Assembly (NCBI GenBank): GCA_033717875.1
Contig: JADDKJ010000021.1
Span: forward strand, 1 to 54,978
DNA: 54,978 bases
Origin: SBBG01 sp033717875
GTDB lineage: Bacteria; Pseudomonadota; Gammaproteobacteria; Ga0077554; Ga007554
Reading direction: 5' to 3'
A program made the position numbers and the translations under genes. This document shows, piece by piece, positions 1 through 8,388 of this stretch. The notes beneath the pieces were generated by a model. It was not told where the DNA came from. It saw nothing but the letters and a program-made list of their open reading frames with translations, and did no database searches. Numbering within the stretch: the stretch's first letter is position 1; each line of letters opens with the position of its first letter.

Positions 1-116
1 GCCTCCGAAATCAGAGGTCAAGGGAAGAAAAACCAAAAAATTTACCGTTCAAAATACGTTTTTTATGCCCACTAACCGATTCGATCAACGAATTGGCGTG
101 AAAAACGAGGATTGTT

Positions 117-128
117 CAGAGGTTCCTT
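117..128. repeat. Solo end of the hairpin-chain repeat
   Basis: The 12-mer TCAGAGGTTCCT is identical to the right end (1274-1285) of the hairpin-chain element found at 1133-1285. No hairpins precede it here, so it looks like a solo terminal sequence or a chance match. It lies about 20 bp beyond the stop of the LysR gene. The rest of bases 1-148 holds no gene I can support. Confidence 0.4.
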
Positions 129-148
129 TATGTTATTGCGAAATGGGA

Positions 149-1051
149 TTACTGGATCAGGCCGGCCAGCATTTCCTCATTGCCCAGATGTTTGAGCCAC
201 CATGCCAGCGCGTTGCCGGAATGCCCGCTCTGCCAGGCGATAAACATGTGCGGCGAAGGCGATGGACGCGAGACCGCCTTCTCGATCAAGCGCCCTGCCG
301 CCAGGTCGCCCGTAACCATCATGCGTGGCACGAATCCTACTCCCAGGCCACGCCGGTGCGCTTCCACTTTGGTGCGCATATCCGGTACGGTCAGCACATC
401 CTGACCCGATAGCAGATAAGCGGTGCGCGGCGGCAGGCCGCGCGAGCTGTCGGCGGCGGCGATGGCGCGATATCGCAGGATCTCCTCGCTGGTAATCGGC
501 TCCGGCGCATACGCCAGAGGATGATCAGGCGCGACCACGAACACGAATTCCACCGTCCCCATCTCCCGTGTGGCATAGCCGCCGCCGGCGGGACCTTCAC
601 CGCCTGCGCCGATCACAAGGTCGGCGCGTCCCGAGACCAGCGCATCCCACGTGCCGCCAAATACTTCGACCGCCAGGCGCAATCGTGTGCCGTGATTTTC
701 CGCATAAAAATCGGCGATCATGGGGAAAAGGCGGAAAAGGGGGATCAAGTCGTCCACGGCGATGCGCAGCTCGGTCTCCCAGCCCGTCGCCACGCGCTGG
801 ACGCTGCATTCGAGTTCCTGGGCGGCGCGCAGCAGGTGGCGCCCTTCCTCCAGCAGGCGCTCTCCCGCCGGCGTCAGCCGGGCGCGGTGACCGCTGCGGT
901 CGAACAGCGCCACAGCGAGATCCTGCTCGAGCTTTTGCACGGTGTAGGTGATCGCCGATGGCACGCGGTGCAATTCCTCGGCGGCCGCGGCGAAACTGCC
1001 TTTGCGCGCAATCGCATCCAGCACATAAAGGGCATCCAGGGTCAGGCGCAT
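149..1051 (-). CDS. LysR-family transcriptional regulator, YhaJ-like
   Basis: A 300-residue LysR-type regulator: an N-terminal winged helix-turn-helix (about residues 1-60, with the typical GSFAAAAEEL and LFDRSGHRARLTPAG stretches) followed by a periplasmic-binding-like effector domain. From memory the sequence resembles Escherichia coli YhaJ throughout the HTH and the linker (GWETELRIAVDDLIP), and YhaJ also sits next to a pirin gene (yhaK). The gene diverges from pirin, azoreductase and nitroreductase genes, which it probably controls in response to quinone or nitroaromatic compounds (inference). I chose the ATG at 1051; a TTG at 1057 would add two residues. No clear ribosome binding site is visible for either start. 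Confidence 0.9.
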   Translation of the reverse strand: MRLTLDALYVLDAIARKGSFAAAAEELHRVPSAITYTVQKLEQDLAVALFDRSGHRARLTPAGERLLEEGRHLLRAAQELECSVQRVATGWETELRIAVDDLIPLFRLFPMIADFYAENHGTRLRLAVEVFGGTWDALVSGRADLVIGAGGEGPAGGGYATREMGTVEFVFVVAPDHPLAYAPEPITSEEILRYRAIAAADSSRGLPPRTAYLLSGQDVLTVPDMRTKVEAHRRGLGVGFVPRMMVTGDLAAGRLIEKAVSRPSPSPHMFIAWQSGHSGNALAWWLKHLGNEEMLAGLIQ

Positions 1052-1132
1052 ATTCAATTTTATTGAAGTGATGGTTCGAAACGATTAGCTATCATCGAGA
1101 CAATTTGCGGTGTAGCCTATCTTATCTTATTC

Positions 1133-1285
1133 AAGGAAGCTCTGAATAATTCCATCCTGGAATTTTCAGAGCACGAAAAGCAAAAATGTGATTTTTGCTT
1201 TTCTCCATTTTTCAATCACTTGGAGTGATTGAAAAATGCCGGCACATCCTTGTGCCGTGGAACCTCTGACACATCAGAGGTTCCT
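1133..1285. repeat. Hairpin-chain repeat, five consecutive stem-loops
   Basis: Five inverted repeats follow one another: 1139-1172, 1175-1203, 1206-1238 (15-bp perfect arms, 3-nt loop), 1240-1257 (7-bp arms, 4-nt loop) and 1259-1284 (11-bp perfect arms, 4-nt loop). The ends AGGAAGCTCTGA and TCAGAGGTTCCT are inverted copies of each other with one mismatch, so the unit looks like a MITE-type element. The first two hairpins recur nearly unchanged at 5378-5449. The element fills most of the spacer between the LysR and pirin genes and ends 25 bp before the pirin start, so any pirin transcript starting upstream would carry the hairpins in its leader. Confidence 0.75.
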
Positions 1286-1310
1286 CAAAGGTGTTGAAGG
1301 AGGTGCGTCC

Positions 1311-2009
1311 ATGATAACCCTTCGTAAAAGTCACGAGCGTGGCCACGCCAACTATGGCTGGCTGGACACGTATTATTCGTTTTCCTTCGCCGATTATTAC
1401 GATCCCAAGCACATGGGATTTTCCGCGCTGCGTGTCATCAATGACGATCGGGTGCTTCCCGGCAAGGGCTTTCCCACCCACGGCCATAACGACATGGAGA
1501 TCGTCACCTATGTGCTGGAAGGCGCGCTGGAGCACAAGGACAGCATGGGCAATGGCTCGGTCATCCATCCCGGCGACGTGCAGCGCATGAGCGCCGGCAC
1601 CGGCATCACCCACAGCGAGTACAATCCCTCGCCGACCGAGCCACTGCATCTGCTGCAAATCTGGATTCTTCCCGATCGGACGGGGGTTACGCCCAGTTAC
1701 GAACAAGTCCATTTCAACGACGCTGAAAAACGTGACCGGCTGCGCCCCATCGCTTCGCCGGACGGGCGTGAAGGCTCGGTGACGATACACCAGAATGCCG
1801 TTGCCTACGTCACGCTGCTGGAGAATGGCGGGAGCGTAACGCATGCCCTGGCGTCAAGCCGCAAGGCTTATGTGCATGTCGCGCGCGGCGAGGCGTGGCT
1901 CAACGGGCATGAGATAAGCGCCGGCGATGGCGCGCGCATCAGCGATGAAAAGGAGATAACATTGACCGCTTCGGGCCGGGCGGAGATTTTGTTGTTCGAT
2001 TTGCCTTGA
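1311..2009 (+). CDS. Pirin family protein (YhaK/YhhW-like)
   Basis: A 232-residue bicupin of the pirin family. The N-terminal cupin carries the expected metal-site stretch (FPTHGHNDMEIVTYVLEG, histidines and glutamate) and the GDVQRMSAGTGITHSEYN segment typical of pirins. Some members degrade quercetin in vitro or respond to redox stress; the substrate here is unknown. The start was set at 1311 because a strong ribosome binding site (AAGGAGG, 1297-1303) precedes it; the frame opens 75 bp further up inside the hairpin repeat. The azoreductase gene follows after 44 bp, and the divergent YhaJ-like regulator makes a YhaJ/YhaK-style regulon likely. Confidence 0.93.
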   Translation: MITLRKSHERGHANYGWLDTYYSFSFADYYDPKHMGFSALRVINDDRVLPGKGFPTHGHNDMEIVTYVLEGALEHKDSMGNGSVIHPGDVQRMSAGTGITHSEYNPSPTEPLHLLQIWILPDRTGVTPSYEQVHFNDAEKRDRLRPIASPDGREGSVTIHQNAVAYVTLLENGGSVTHALASSRKAYVHVARGEAWLNGHEISAGDGARISDEKEITLTASGRAEILLFDLP

Positions 2010-2053
2010 GGATTACAGCGAAGGGGCACCTCAAAATTTAAGGAGAGGGAATC

Positions 2054-2683
2054 ATGGCCAAACTACTATACATCGAAGCTTCGCCCAGAAAAGAGCGCTC
2101 CGCATCCATCGAGGTGAGCAAGGTATTTCTGGACACCTATGCCGCCACCCATCACGGTGATCGGATCGAAAAAATCGATTTGTGGAGCCTGCCCTTGCCA
2201 GAGTTCAACGGCAATGTGCTCGACGCCAAATACGCCGTTCTGCATGGCGACCAGCATACGCCGGAGCAGGCCAAGGCCTGGGGCGATGTGGTCGACATGT
2301 TCGAGCAATTCAAATCCGCCGACAAGTATGTCATCAGTCTGCCGATGTGGAATTTCAGCATACCCTACAAACTCAAGCATTACATCGACGTCATCAGCCA
2401 GCCGGGGCTGGCCTTCAGTTATACGTCTGATGAAGGTTACAAGGGGCTGGTTACCGGCAGGCCGGTCACCGTGATCTACGCCCGTGGCGGCGAATACCAG
2501 AGCGGTTCCGGCGCCGAGGCTTATGACCTGCAACGGCGCTACATGGAGTTATGGTTGGGCTTCATCGGCTTCGTCAACATCCGCTCCATCATCGTCGAGC
2601 CGATGCTTTATGCGCCCGAGGTAGTGGCCAGCGCCAAGGAGATTGCCAAGGACATGGCCATTGCCATTGCGGAACACTTTTGA
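2054..2683 (+). CDS. azoR: FMN-dependent NADH-azoreductase
   Basis: A 209-residue flavodoxin-fold protein of the AzoR family, which reduces azo compounds and quinones with NADH as cytosolic FMN dimers. Visible hallmarks are the N-terminal phosphate-binding segment (EASPRKERSAS), the FMN-binding PMWNFSIPYKLKHYID stretch near residues 96-111 and the YARGGEYQSG segment near 143. Length matches the family (about 200). AGGAGAGG lies 5-12 bp before the ATG. The gene sits between pirin and nitroreductase genes on the same strand, in line with a two-electron quinone reduction role. Confidence 0.94.
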   Translation: MAKLLYIEASPRKERSASIEVSKVFLDTYAATHHGDRIEKIDLWSLPLPEFNGNVLDAKYAVLHGDQHTPEQAKAWGDVVDMFEQFKSADKYVISLPMWNFSIPYKLKHYIDVISQPGLAFSYTSDEGYKGLVTGRPVTVIYARGGEYQSGSGAEAYDLQRRYMELWLGFIGFVNIRSIIVEPMLYAPEVVASAKEIAKDMAIAIAEHF

Positions 2684-2711
2684 GATCTTGAACAGGTTCT
2701 GAGGAGACAAA

Positions 2712-3317
2712 ATGCCAGCTAAATTAGCCAAAACCCGGGCGCCAATACACGATCTCATTGCCCGGCGCTGGAGCGGGCGCGCTTTCGACGCTGGAAAACC
2801 CGTCAGCCGCGAACAGATCCTTTCCCTGCTGGAGGCGGCGCGCTGGGCGCCTTCCTGTTATGGCGATGAGCCTTGGCGATTCATCGTCTGGGACAAGAAC
2901 AGCGACGCCGCATCATGGCACGAGGCCTTCGCTTGTCTGGGTGAATTCAATCAGCAATGGGTGAAAAACGCGCCGGTATTGGTGCTCGCCACCGCAGGCG
3001 GCGCATTTCACCACAACGGCAAACCGAATCGCTGGGGGCAGTATGACACCGGCGCCGCCGCTGAAAATCTGTGCTTGCAAGCGGCGGCGCAGGGGCTGAT
3101 GGCGCACCAGATGGGCGGCTTCGACACCGGGAAAACGCGGAAAAGCTTCAATATTCCGCTAGAATATGAGTGCATGGCGATGATCGCGGTCGGCCATCCC
3201 GCGTCAGCGGATGTTCTGGAAGGTGATATCAAAACGCGGGAACTTTCCGAACGCCTGCGCAGTCCATTGGAAGAGCGCTTCTTCGAAGGCGGCTGGGGAG
3301 TTCCCGTCAAGGCGTAA
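2712..3317 (+). CDS. Nitroreductase family protein
   Basis: A 201-residue FMN-dependent nitroreductase-like oxidoreductase. Seen in the sequence are the N-terminal RRWSGRAFD motif, the EAARWAPSCYGDEPWRF segment that contacts FMN, and AAAENLCLQAAAQGLMAHQMGG, the usual helix near the middle of the family. The physiological substrate cannot be read from sequence. A clear ribosome binding site (GAGGAG) precedes the ATG, 28 bp after azoR, so pirin, azoR and this gene form a likely operon. Confidence 0.92.
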   Translation: MPAKLAKTRAPIHDLIARRWSGRAFDAGKPVSREQILSLLEAARWAPSCYGDEPWRFIVWDKNSDAASWHEAFACLGEFNQQWVKNAPVLVLATAGGAFHHNGKPNRWGQYDTGAAAENLCLQAAAQGLMAHQMGGFDTGKTRKSFNIPLEYECMAMIAVGHPASADVLEGDIKTRELSERLRSPLEERFFEGGWGVPVKA

Positions 3318-3318
3318 A

Positions 3319-3990
3319 ATGGTTTTAATCATGATGAAATATACGATGCCGGCGATATCCGGCTTGTTGTTGATGTCCGCCACGGTTGCGGCGGAACCCT
3401 CCCGGGTGATCATGGTGGGCAATTTTGCCGAGGGTGACAAATCCGGCTGGGAAGAGCAGGAATTCAAGGGCAAAACCAGCTACACCATCACCCCGGGAAA
3501 GAAGGGCAATCAATCCCTGCACGTGCGCAGCGCGGCGTCGGCCTCCGGCTTGCACAAGAGGGTCAGCATCGACCTGGCGAAGACGCCCTATCTGAATTGG
3601 GCATGGAAAGTCGGCAATACGCTCAAGGGCGTCGATGAAACCACCAAGAAGGGCGACGATTACCCGATCCGCATCTACGTGGTGCTGTCCGGTGGCCTTT
3701 TTTTCTGGAAAACGCAGGCCTTGAATTATGTCTGGTCGAGCAGCGACAGGCCCAGGGACGATTCCTGGACCAACGCCTACACCGAGCACGTCAAAATGGT
3801 CGCCGTGGATTCGGGCGGCGGCAACGTCGGCAATTGGGTGGCGCATAAACGCAATGTGCGGGAGGATTTCAAGCGCTACTTCGGCAAGGAAATCGACCAT
3901 ATCGATGCCGTTGCCATCATGGCCGATACCGACAATTCCGGGCAGAGCGCCACCGCCAATATGGGCAATGTTTTCTTTTCGAGCGAGTAG
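3319..3990 (+). CDS. DUF3047 domain-containing secreted protein
   Basis: A 223-residue protein with an N-terminal signal peptide (cut expected near TVAAEP, about residue 25) and a single DUF3047 domain. Typical family stretches are LNWAWKVGNTL, the YPIRIYVVLSGG strand, LNYVWSS, and the C-terminal ADTDNSGQSATANMGNVFF. Members are predicted periplasmic or secreted, with no established function. The start at 3319 lies one base after the nitroreductase stop; the ATG at 3331 is a close alternative, and no ribosome binding site settles the choice. It may be the last gene of the azoreductase operon. Confidence 0.85.
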   Translation: MVLIMMKYTMPAISGLLLMSATVAAEPSRVIMVGNFAEGDKSGWEEQEFKGKTSYTITPGKKGNQSLHVRSAASASGLHKRVSIDLAKTPYLNWAWKVGNTLKGVDETTKKGDDYPIRIYVVLSGGLFFWKTQALNYVWSSSDRPRDDSWTNAYTEHVKMVAVDSGGGNVGNWVAHKRNVREDFKRYFGKEIDHIDAVAIMADTDNSGQSATANMGNVFFSSE

Positions 3991-4032
3991 CGCCTGATGG
4001 CAGGTGCGTGAATCTTGCGGTATATTTTCGGT

Positions 4033-4070
4033 GGCACTGAAAAAAATCAGCGGACGAATTTTTCAGTGCC
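4033..4070. terminator. Inverted repeat after the DUF3047 gene
   Basis: Perfect 12-bp arms GGCACTGAAAAA and TTTTTCAGTGCC enclose a 14-nt loop. It lies 42 bp after the DUF3047 stop. The arm contains its own T-run but none follows the stem, so it may be a weak terminator or a palindromic repeat. Confidence 0.4.
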
Positions 4071-4177
4071 CGGCTGAAAACTGTGACCTGGTTCACAGAA
4101 CGAGCGGCGATTATAGGTTAGATTTTTGCCATGGTCCTTTTGCCGAATTTTGAATAATGTCTATGGAGAGAAAAGCA

Positions 4178-4516
4178 ATGAAAATGAACAAGATGAGCCT
4201 TGCAGGCCTGGTTTTGACGGCGGTTTTGATCGCCCCGGCGCATGCCGAACACGGCCTGGATGGCAGCACCGTGATCGGTGGCGCATTGGGCGGCGCGGCG
4301 GGCGCCGCGGTCGGCTCGGCGGCGGGTGGGCGTGAAGCCGCCATCGTCGGCAGCGCCATAGGCGCCGCCGCGGGTACGGCGATCGCCACTCGCAGAGACC
4401 GCGTTCGAGTGATCGATGATCACCACCATCGCGGCCGTCACGATAATGGTTGGCATCGCGGTCACCACAAGCACAAACATAAACACCGGCATAAAAACGA
4501 TCACCATGATCATTGA
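4178..4516 (+). CDS. Secreted glycine-zipper, histidine-rich protein
   Basis: A 112-residue protein with three parts: a signal peptide (cut near APAHAEH, about residue 24), a glycine-zipper segment of GxxxG/GxxxA repeats (GGALGGAAGAAVGSAAGG, then GSAIGAAAGTAIA) and a C-terminal tail rich in His, Lys and Arg. The zipper suggests membrane or outer-membrane association; the tail could bind metal ions (inference). The start at 4178 was chosen over the ATG at 4157 because GGAGAG lies about 8 bp before it. A strong terminator follows. Function unknown. Confidence 0.78.
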   Translation: MKMNKMSLAGLVLTAVLIAPAHAEHGLDGSTVIGGALGGAAGAAVGSAAGGREAAIVGSAIGAAAGTAIATRRDRVRVIDDHHHRGRHDNGWHRGHHKHKHKHRHKNDHHDH

Positions 4517-4541
4517 TCGTCGCGTTTGGGCACGGATTGAG

Positions 4542-4575
4542 GAGGGGGCAAGATTATCTTGCCCCCTCAGTTTTT
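4542..4575 (+). terminator. Rho-independent terminator
   Basis: A 12-bp perfect stem (GAGGGGGCAAGA / TCTTGCCCCCTC, 3-nt loop) is followed by AGTTTTT. It ends transcription of the glycine-zipper gene about 25 bp after its stop, and separates it from the convergent triheme cytochrome gene. Confidence 0.87.
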
Positions 4576-4628
4576 ATGCGCCTCGGCGTTAGAACCTGTG
4601 CAAGACCCCAAGATAACTCCAAAAACCA

Positions 4629-5201
4629 TCACCACCAGGCAGGGCCAGAACCCTCGTGCGGCACGCTATGGCAGCGTTCGCAGACAAAGAGGCTGAAAGC
4701 GACCTTGTCGTGGCAGCGGCCGCAGAATTGTCCCTTGAGAATTTTTTCCATGGAGATGGGGTTGGCGCCGCGCTGTGGAATGAAAATCCCTGAATGGCAA
4801 TTGCCGCACGCCAGCCACTCGGTATGGGCGCGATGCGGAAAGCGCACCCACGGCATTTGCGCGGTGTTTTTCAGCATGATGTCGAGATCCATCTCCTGCA
4901 TCACTTCCTTGCCGCCGTACTCGTCCCCATCGAGACTCTTGCGCGGATTGATCAGACCTTGACGCAAGGTTTTTACCCAATCCACCTCGCCGCGCCGGTC
5001 TACCGGAAAATTGCCCAGCGCCTCCGCTGGTTGCTGAAGCTTGGTGATGGCGGGATTGGAGGGATCTCGAATACCATCTTCCGCCAACGGCGTCAGAGGC
5101 GGTACATTCTTGATGCGCCACCGTTCCTCCGCCATCCCGGAGCCATACCACCCCATCGCCCCGCATATCACCAGGGCCATGCCGAATTTTAACCAACGCA
5201 C
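4629..5201 (-). CDS. c7-type triheme cytochrome c
   Basis: A 190-residue secreted cytochrome with three CxxCH heme motifs: CGNCH at residue 132, CGRCH at 160 and CERCH at 174. Further histidines (FPHRAHTEW, near 120-126) could be axial ligands. It fits the small c(7)-type triheme domain family, which shuttles electrons in the periplasm. The N-terminus is a signal peptide or membrane anchor (FGMALVICGAMGWYGSGMAEE). I chose a GTG start at 5201 because a GAGGAG ribosome binding site lies 6 bp upstream; an ATG at 5225 would add eight residues. No redox partner gene is adjacent. Confidence 0.85.
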   Translation of the reverse strand: MRWLKFGMALVICGAMGWYGSGMAEERWRIKNVPPLTPLAEDGIRDPSNPAITKLQQPAEALGNFPVDRRGEVDWVKTLRQGLINPRKSLDGDEYGGKEVMQEMDLDIMLKNTAQMPWVRFPHRAHTEWLACGNCHSGIFIPQRGANPISMEKILKGQFCGRCHDKVAFSLFVCERCHSVPHEGSGPAWW

Positions 5202-5377
5202 GCAGGACTCCTCTTTGCTCTTCATGTGAACCCATACCATTTTGGTATATGGCGCCTGGGCAACGCCTGGAAGTGGAGTATACCAAGCGTCACGGCGAAG
5301 GGCAGGCACCGAACAAGAGATGTGGCAAGATACAACCAAGAACATTGCACCGGATGTAAAATATCGGGATACTTCTT

Positions 5378-5449
5378 AAGGAAGCTCTGAATAATTCCAT
5401 CCTGGAATTTTCAGAGCACGAAAAGCAAAAAGGTGATTTTTGCTTTTCT
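5378..5449. repeat. Half copy of the hairpin-chain repeat
   Basis: This 72-bp stretch repeats 1133-1203 with a single substitution, covering the left end AAGGAAGCTCTGAA and the first two hairpins. The remaining three hairpins and the right end are missing, so it is a truncated copy. It accounts for most of what is recognisable in the 301-bp spacer 5202-5502 between the cytochrome and gspL, where the gspL promoter should lie. Confidence 0.8.
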
Positions 5450-5502
5450 TCAAACATTCGGTTATTGCTCCCGCAGGGTGTTTCGAGGTCAAGTAGTCAG
5501 AA

Positions 5503-6732
5503 ATGCGCGCCAAAATATTCATCCGTTTTGATGCGGCTTCGCCGGACGAGGCCGGGTGGCTGCGCCTTGATGAGCCGGCGCGGCGCGACCTGGTTGTGCG
5601 GCGCGGTTCCTGGCAAGAGGCGGCCGCCGCGGCGGCGGGCTGCCGGGTTATTGTGCTGGCGCCGGGGACGGAGGTGTTGCTTACCGTGGCCATGGTGCCG
5701 GGCGGCAATCGCAGGCAGGTTGCCAATGCCATACCGTTTGCCCTTGAAGAACAGGTGGCGAGCGATGTCGAGGAGACGCATTTCGCGCCCGGCGAACGCC
5801 GCGAGGATGGGCGTATCAACACCGCCGTCGTGCTCAAGGGGCGAATGGACGGCTGGCTGGAACGGCTGCGCGGGCTCGGCATCGAGCCGGACGCCATCGT
5901 GCCCGAGCCGCTGGCGTTGCCGTGGTCGGCGGACGCATGGACGGTGCTGTGCGAAGGAGACAAGGTTTTGGTGCGCAACGGCCGGCAGGGCGGTTTCGCT
6001 GCCGAGGCGGACAATCTGGCCACCCTGCTTCGCCTGGCGCTGAACGAAGCGGGTGAGGCGCGGCCCGAGCGCTTGCGCGTGATGCGCGGCGCCGATGACC
6101 CGTCGCCACGCCCCGATTTGTCGGCGCTCGAATTGGAGGTCGCCGAGGAAACTATCGAGGAACCGGCGCTGGCGGTGCTGGCGCGCGGCTATGACGAGCA
6201 AGTCGCCATCGATCTGCTGCAAGGTCCTTATAGCCGTCGTGAGCAACTGGGCAGGCTGTGGCGTCCCTGGCTCCCCGCGGCGGCATTGGCGGCGGCGTGG
6301 CTGCTGGTGCTGGGCGGCATGACGGTGGCCGACTACGTTCGGCTTGACGGCGAAAACAAGGCATTGACGCAGGAGATTGAAAAGACTTATCTGCAAGCCT
6401 TTCCCGAAGCGCGCAAGGTGGTCAATGCGCGGGCGCAGATGGAAGAGCATCTGAAGGAACTGCGTGGTGGCGGAGCGGGAGGCGAGGATTTTCTCGGCCT
6501 GCTGGCCAGCATCGGTTCGCGCCTCAAGGAAACGCCGGGGGCGGAACTGCAACGAGTCAGCTATAACGAAGGGAGCGTCGATATCGCTCTGCTCATCGCC
6601 GACCTGCAAAGCCTGGATCAGCTCAAGCAACGTCTGTCGGCGCAGGGCGGGCTGAGCGTGGACATCCAGTCCGCCGCCAGCCGCGACGGCAGGGTGGAGG
6701 CGCTGCTACAGATCAAGGGTAAAACCTCATGA
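5503..6732 (+). CDS. gspL: Type II secretion system protein GspL
   Basis: A 409-residue bitopic inner-membrane protein of the type II secretion platform, which links the ATPase GspE to GspM. The cytoplasmic actin-like part spans about residues 1-245 (including NAIPFALEEQVASDVEETHF). A single membrane helix follows at about 255-275 and a ferredoxin-like periplasmic part to the end. Its stop overlaps the gspM start by 4 bp. A gspK, gspC or gspE neighbour is absent; the spacer upstream carries a truncated repeat instead. Confidence 0.92.
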   Translation: MRAKIFIRFDAASPDEAGWLRLDEPARRDLVVRRGSWQEAAAAAAGCRVIVLAPGTEVLLTVAMVPGGNRRQVANAIPFALEEQVASDVEETHFAPGERREDGRINTAVVLKGRMDGWLERLRGLGIEPDAIVPEPLALPWSADAWTVLCEGDKVLVRNGRQGGFAAEADNLATLLRLALNEAGEARPERLRVMRGADDPSPRPDLSALELEVAEETIEEPALAVLARGYDEQVAIDLLQGPYSRREQLGRLWRPWLPAAALAAAWLLVLGGMTVADYVRLDGENKALTQEIEKTYLQAFPEARKVVNARAQMEEHLKELRGGGAGGEDFLGLLASIGSRLKETPGAELQRVSYNEGSVDIALLIADLQSLDQLKQRLSAQGGLSVDIQSAASRDGRVEALLQIKGKTS

Positions 6733-7220
6733 AGGACTGGCTGGAAAACCTGGAGCCGCGCGAACGCAATGCGTTGATGATCGGCGTCGCGACGCTGGTG
6801 GCGATGCTGGTGTATTTCCTCGGTTGGCAGCCCTTCAGCGCGCGCGTCGAGCGGCTTGAACAATCGGTGCAGGAACAGCGCGCGCTCAAGCAGTGGATAG
6901 CGGGCGCGGCGCAGGAGGCGCAGCGTTTGCGCGCCACGCAAGCGTCCGCCGCTCCGGCGGGGATGGGAGGACAATCCTTGCTGGCGGTGGTCGATCAGAG
7001 CGCCAAACGCGACCGGCTTGGCACGGCGCTCAAACGCATCGAGCCGGAAGGCGCGACGACCGTCCGTGTCTGGTTCGAGCAGGCGGTATTCGATGATGTG
7101 TTGTTGTGGCTGGGCGAGCTGCGGAACAGCTATGGCGTCCGCGTCGCCAGCGTCAGCATCGATCGCCAGGGCAGCGCGGGGCTGGTCAATGCGCGCGTTG
7201 AGCTGGAAGGCGGAGTTTAA
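6729..7220 (+). CDS. gspM: Type II secretion system protein GspM
   Basis: A 163-residue inner-membrane protein with a short cytoplasmic start (WLENLEPRERNAL), one membrane helix at about residues 17-32, a coiled region (about 38-75) and a ferredoxin-like periplasmic domain. This is the standard GspM layout and length. It pairs with GspL in the inner-membrane platform. It overlaps gspL by 4 bp and is followed directly by gspN. Confidence 0.92.
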   Translation: MKDWLENLEPRERNALMIGVATLVAMLVYFLGWQPFSARVERLEQSVQEQRALKQWIAGAAQEAQRLRATQASAAPAGMGGQSLLAVVDQSAKRDRLGTALKRIEPEGATTVRVWFEQAVFDDVLLWLGELRNSYGVRVASVSIDRQGSAGLVNARVELEGGV

Positions 7221-8057
7221 GTGGCGGCATTATCATTGAGTGTGTTGCGGCTGGGTTCCATGCGGGCGGCGCTTCGCCGCGTATCACGGTATGTGCTTTT
7301 TGTTTTGCTGGCCTATCTGCTGTTTCTGCTCGTCACCCTGCCCGCCGCGCGCGCCTATACCATGCTCAAGGAACGCATCGCCCCCTTGCAGCTCTATGGC
7401 GTGGAAGGCACGTTCTGGAGCGGGAGCGCGGCATTGGCGGTGAGCGGGGCGCGGCAGTTTCAGCAGGTGAGCTGGCGGTTCCACCCCTGGGCGCTGATGC
7501 TGGGGCGCGCCGAGGCCGCCGTGACATTCGACGAGACGGGCCGCCACACCCGCGCCATCGCCGGGCGGACCCTGTCGGGCGGCGTCTACCTTCACGACGT
7601 GACAACCCGGCTGCCCGCCACGGCGCTGGAAAGGATGTTCAATATCAGCGGCACCGGCCTGGACGGTGTGGTGGACATTCATCTTGCGGAAGTGACCTTT
7701 GCCGACAAGAAACTGGCCGCCGTGAACGGCACGTTCGCATGGAACAACGCCGGTCTGGTCTCACCCAAAACCGCGCTGGGCAGCTTCGTCATGACGCTGG
7801 AAACCAGTGGCGAGGAGATCAAGGGCGTGCTCAAGGACAACCCCGGCAGCCCGCTACGCGCCGAGGGCGTGTTGCGCCTCAAGCCCGACGGCAGCTACCA
7901 GTTCACCGGAGCCCTTTCGTTGCGCGACCCCGGCCGCGCCGATCTGGAACAGGCGCTGCGCTTCTTCGGCAGCCCCGGACCGGGGGGCAAGGTCAACCTC
8001 TCCACCTCGGGGATGATGCCGCTGCCGTTTGTCGGCGGCGCTGATCGTCCGCAGTAG
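7221..8057 (+). CDS. gspN: Type II secretion system protein GspN
   Basis: A 278-residue GspN: an N-terminal membrane helix (residues 24-45), then a periplasmic beta-rich region with the family stretch LQLYGVEGTFWSGSAAL near residues 53-70. GspN is an accessory component found in only some type II systems. The GTG start directly after the gspM stop is used here; an ATG at 7260 would shorten the protein by 13 residues. It closes the gspLMN cluster. Confidence 0.9.
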   Translation: MAALSLSVLRLGSMRAALRRVSRYVLFVLLAYLLFLLVTLPAARAYTMLKERIAPLQLYGVEGTFWSGSAALAVSGARQFQQVSWRFHPWALMLGRAEAAVTFDETGRHTRAIAGRTLSGGVYLHDVTTRLPATALERMFNISGTGLDGVVDIHLAEVTFADKKLAAVNGTFAWNNAGLVSPKTALGSFVMTLETSGEEIKGVLKDNPGSPLRAEGVLRLKPDGSYQFTGALSLRDPGRADLEQALRFFGSPGPGGKVNLSTSGMMPLPFVGGADRPQ

Positions 8058-8146
8058 GCAAAGACGTAAGTTTTTGAATGAGGGTGTTGTGCTCGGGCCA
8101 CGCCAGGCATAAGCTGTTTTCAGGAAGCCGGAAAGGAGAAGAAACT

Positions 8147-8341
8147 GTGTATAGACATGTCCACATCGATATCACGCAATACGAACTGAAGCACAATAAA
8201 CCGCCGGCAGGTCATGGTGTCTGGCATTTCAAAATCGGTGAGAAGGCGGTGACCTATACCGGGAAGTACAATGACGCCACGAAACAGGCGATGGATGACG
8301 CCGAGCACGCGGATGTGAAGGTTGTTTATCTTTTGCCTTAA
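8147..8341 (+). CDS. Small uncharacterised protein, 64 residues
   Basis: A short soluble protein beginning MYRHVHIDITQYELKH and ending with a hydrophobic strand (KVVYLLP). I do not recognise the family. It is likely real because a strong ribosome binding site (AAAGGAGA, 8132-8139) lies 7 bp before the GTG start, and the sequence is a balanced mixture of charged and hydrophobic residues. It follows gspN by 89 bp on the same strand and converges with glgP. The reading frame opens further up at 8078 without a ribosome binding site. Confidence 0.65.
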   Translation: MYRHVHIDITQYELKHNKPPAGHGVWHFKIGEKAVTYTGKYNDATKQAMDDAEHADVKVVYLLP

Positions 8342-8388
8342 GGAAGCGCGGATTTATTATTGGTCCGGCGATAAAATACGTCCTGTAT